Source: Trichodesmium sp. jk18x7bins.61
GTDB lineage: Bacteria > Cyanobacteriota > Cyanobacteriia > Cyanobacteriales > Microcoleaceae
NCBI GenBank assembly: GCA_022822685.1
Contig: JAJEAQ010000483.1
Coordinates: forward strand, 1 to 6,898
Length of the DNA: 6,898 nt
Direction: 5' to 3'
Position 1 is the first letter of the stretch. The number at the start of each line of letters is the position of its first letter. A program made the position numbers and the translations under genes. Below the pieces are notes generated by a model. It ran no database searches, was not told the DNA's origin, and worked only from the letters and a program-made list of their open reading frames with translations. Below are positions 4,690-6,898 of this stretch, piece by piece.

Positions 4690-6314
4690 AGTCTAGAAAT
4701 CAAGTGGATGTGATTAGCAAAATGTCATCTTTATCTACCGTTCTAAATTATGGGATGATAGTTTTATTCTGGAATTTCTGGGGAATATCATCGTCGGCAC
4801 AGGCCCAATCCCTCTCTGAAGAATATCAAACTCTACCAAAACTAATAGAAACTGGGCTTGATGGTACAGAATCAAGACCACCAATCCTAGCTCCACCATC
4901 AACGCCAATATCTATTCCTGAAGTAGAAACACCTTTACCAGACTCAAAAGGGTACACCCTCGGCCCTGGCGATCGCCTTCAAATAGACATCTTTAATATA
5001 CCAGAATATAGTGGAAAAAATGGCCAACATCAAGTACAAATTGATGGGACTCTAAACCTACAATTGATCGGTAAAGTCTCTGTTGAGGGAATGACTTTAG
5101 ATGAAGCCAAAGAATTAATTCAAGAAAAATATGGTGAATATCTACAAATATCTATAGTGAACCTGAATCTATTAGCAGCACGTTCATTGAAAATAGCGAT
5201 CGCTGGAGAAGTCCAACGTCCAGGTGCCTACACTATTTCCCCCATTTTGAGTCAAATTAATGATAATCAAAGCGGAACTCAACTACCTACAGTCACTAAA
5301 GCATTACAGGTAGCAGGTGGGATTACAACTTCAGCAGATATTAGGCAAATCAAAATTCGTCGCGCCCAACTCAATGGCTCAGAAGAAGTTATCAACATTA
5401 ATCTATGGGAATTACTTGAAAGTGGCAGTTTGCGCCAAGATATTCCTCTGCGGGATGGGGATACTTTATTCGTCCCCAGTATTACCGCAGTGAATCCAGT
5501 AGAGTCAACTCAACTGGCAAGTGCTAATTTTGCTGGCATCAATACCCAGCCCCTCAATATTGCAGTGGTTGGAGAAGTCGCACGCCCTGGCCCTTATATA
5601 CTAGAAACAGATATAGAGCAAAGTCAACTCTCAGCTACAGAAGAAAACCTAGACTCCTCTAAACTAGATAGCAATACTTTATCTCCTCAAAAGGCCAGTT
5701 TGCATACAGTTACCAAAGCAATTAAAATGGCAGGCGGTATTACTTCGGCTGCAGATATTAGACAAATTAAGGTGCGCCGACTAACTCGTGCGGGTACAGA
5801 GCAAATAATAAAAGTAGACCTTTGGCAACTCCTGCAAAGCGGTGATTTAAGTCAAGATATAGTTCTACAGTCGGGAGATACAATTTATGTCCCAGTAGCA
5901 GAACAAGTCAACTTAGATGAAGTGGCTCAAGTTACAGCATCTAGCTTTTCTCCTGGTAATCTCAAAATTAATGTGATTGGGGAGGTAGTTAAGCCTGGAA
6001 CAGTTTCTCTGGCTCCTAATGGTACACTTAATCAAGCTTTGTTGGCCGCAGGAGGTTTTAACCCCGCCAGAGCAGAAACTAAAGAAATAGAATTAATTCG
6101 CCTTAACCCTAATGATACGGTTACTCGTAGAAAGGTGACAGTAGATTTTTCCGCAAAAGTTAATGAGGAGACTAATCCAACTTTGCTAAATAATGATGTA
6201 ATAGTAGTTGGCCGCTCTGGTAGGGCAACCTTGGGTGATAATGTCAGAGGGGTTTTATCTCCATTGAGTCCTATTAATAGAATTTTAGGGATATTTTTAG
6301 ATATTTTTAACTAA
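4677..6314 (+). CDS. Polysaccharide export protein (Wza-like, three SLBB repeats)
   Basis: Proteins of this family form the periplasmic and outer-membrane channel that exports capsular or exopolysaccharide. From GTG 4677 the product has 545 residues. A hydrophobic segment (about 27-40) ending in AQAQS (cleavage after 43 likely) is the signal sequence; there is no cysteine anywhere, so it is not a Wza-type lipoprotein. A Pro-rich linker follows, then the Poly_export domain (about 92-168, YTLGPGDRLQIDIFNIPEYS) and three SLBB domains (about 171-268, 293-406, 429-512), each with GEV..PG and AGG. The C-terminus PLSPINRILGIFLDIFN is hydrophobic, as in cyanobacterial relatives. The start is uncertain: GTG 4677 lies inside an IS right-end hairpin and has no Shine-Dalgarno; ATG 4722 (residue 16) or GTG 4710 could be the real or original start. 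Its native promoter may have been displaced. No partner kinase or glycosyltransferase follows. Confidence 0.92.
   Translation: MERIQSRNQVDVISKMSSLSTVLNYGMIVLFWNFWGISSSAQAQSLSEEYQTLPKLIETGLDGTESRPPILAPPSTPISIPEVETPLPDSKGYTLGPGDRLQIDIFNIPEYSGKNGQHQVQIDGTLNLQLIGKVSVEGMTLDEAKELIQEKYGEYLQISIVNLNLLAARSLKIAIAGEVQRPGAYTISPILSQINDNQSGTQLPTVTKALQVAGGITTSADIRQIKIRRAQLNGSEEVININLWELLESGSLRQDIPLRDGDTLFVPSITAVNPVESTQLASANFAGINTQPLNIAVVGEVARPGPYILETDIEQSQLSATEENLDSSKLDSNTLSPQKASLHTVTKAIKMAGGITSAADIRQIKVRRLTRAGTEQIIKVDLWQLLQSGDLSQDIVLQSGDTIYVPVAEQVNLDEVAQVTASSFSPGNLKINVIGEVVKPGTVSLAPNGTLNQALLAAGGFNPARAETKEIELIRLNPNDTVTRRKVTVDFSAKVNEETNPTLLNNDVIVVGRSGRATLGDNVRGVLSPLSPINRILGIFLDIFN
4969..4976. other. HIP1 octamer
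   Basis: GCGATCGC, here in the longer palindrome GGCGATCGCC (4968-4977). This octamer is greatly over-represented in many cyanobacterial genomes and supports the host assignment. Confidence 0.75.
5196..5203. other. HIP1 octamer
   Basis: A second GCGATCGC within the same export gene, 227 bases from the first. Confidence 0.75.
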
Positions 6315-6423
6315 ATTTATAGCTCGAAAAAAGGGAAAAAATATGGGGATTCAAACCTCACACAATTATAGATACCGCCACTACAGGTGATATATTATAT
6401 TGACAGACTCCCGAAGTGGTGCG

Positions 6424-6693
6424 ATGGCAACAACGGGGCATTATTCAACCGAAATATTGTCGATAGCCAGAAAGAGTCAACTACTTTGGAGAAGTAAAAT
6501 TTTAACTCGCCCAGCCCAAAAACAAGCCCCCTCCCAACAAACTCGCCCCAGAATAACAGCCCCAGACACACATCAAGTACTTAACAGCCTACATAAAACC
6601 AACCCCAAACAACTAAACAACCAACACACAAACACAAACTCAAACCCCATAAACACCCTTCACCTAGAGAAGTCCCGAAAAAAATCACCATAA
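6424..6693 (+). CDS. Doubtful hypothetical protein, Asn/Thr/Pro-rich C-terminal part
   Basis: From ATG 6424 a frame of 89 residues (MATTGHYSTEILSIARKSQ..) runs to TAA 6691; an upstream TTG at 6400 would add eight residues. There is no Shine-Dalgarno. The second half (..KTNPKQLNNQHTNTNSN..) mirrors the A/C-rich base composition. With few T and G, stop codons are rare by composition alone: another frame is open from 6597 to the window end without any ATG. I recognise no domain. It may be a disordered region of a damaged gene or no gene at all. Confidence 0.2.
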   Translation: MATTGHYSTEILSIARKSQLLWRSKILTRPAQKQAPSQQTRPRITAPDTHQVLNSLHKTNPKQLNNQHTNTNSNPINTLHLEKSRKKSP

Positions 6694-6898
6694 CTACCAA
6701 ACTCAAAACAACCACAAAGCAATATAAATCAGCAGAAAAATCCCATTCAAATCAAGGCACACCCACACCAATCAACCCTCATCCCCCCAATATATCAGTA
6801 CTACCATCAGACTCTACCGACAAAAACATCCCTGAACATAGAATCCCAACCAGAGACAGAAAAAAAAAGACAACTTCTTCCACCCCTATACAAAAAAA
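6541..6898 (+). other. A/C-rich, nearly G-free tract
   Basis: I count 24 G in 358 bases, and none from 6588 to 6666 (79 bases); 55 of the 60 bases 6601-6660 are A or C. The preceding gene has ordinary composition. No exact tandem unit is seen, only CA-rich variation such as CCAACACACAAACACAAACT. No RNA gene or terminator is visible. The stretch continues beyond the window edge. Confidence 0.6.

Noticed and set aside
6400..6405. TTGACA as a promoter -35 box
   Set aside because: No -10-like hexamer lies 16-18 bases downstream (the spacer runs into GATGGC).
1..6898. CRISPR arrays, tRNA or rRNA genes
   Set aside because: No regularly spaced direct repeats with spacers, and no cloverleaf or rRNA signature, were seen on either strand.

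Overview
The window looks like an accessory stretch of a filamentous, repeat-rich cyanobacterial chromosome (Moorena/Oscillatoriales-like, inferred). The support is: two copies of the HIP1 octamer GCGATCGC inside one gene, a polysaccharide-export protein of cyanobacterial type with three SLBB repeats, IS1 and IS200/IS605 transposases of types I associate with cyanobacteria, and an N-terminal leader resembling that of cyanobacterial DUF4157/eCIS-associated proteins. No search could be run, so taxonomy and family calls rest on motif recognition.

Layout, left to right. 1-233: the decayed tail of a gene, two small palindromic repeats, and a hairpin resembling the right end of an IS200/IS605 element. 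286-813: an intact adenylylsulfate kinase gene (cysC). 823-1666: a badly decayed IS1-family element with recognisable inverted ends, beginning 9 bases after the cysC stop. 1783-2930: a gene with a good ribosome binding site whose reading frame breaks at a run of seven A and again at one in-frame TAA; its start resembles the leader of cyanobacterial eCIS cargo proteins. 2931-3847: about 900 bases without a convincing gene, holding several hairpins and a direct repeat. 3848-4613: the C-terminal half of a decayed IS605-type tnpB, ending in a right-end hairpin (4648-4689). 4677-6314: an intact Wza-like polysaccharide export gene whose first codons overlap that hairpin. 6315-6898: A/C-rich, almost G-free DNA with no gene I can defend.

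Only two genes look fully intact: cysC, which makes PAPS, and the SLBB export gene. They may belong to a locus for export of a (possibly sulfated) exopolysaccharide, but the insertion sequences and the broken gene between them make that a weak inference. The main theme is layered decay. Insertion sequences landed next to host genes, then eroded by stops and frameshifts. Both transposase remnants also carry a short palindromic element apparently inserted in frame, and each of these elements has a relative near the left edge.
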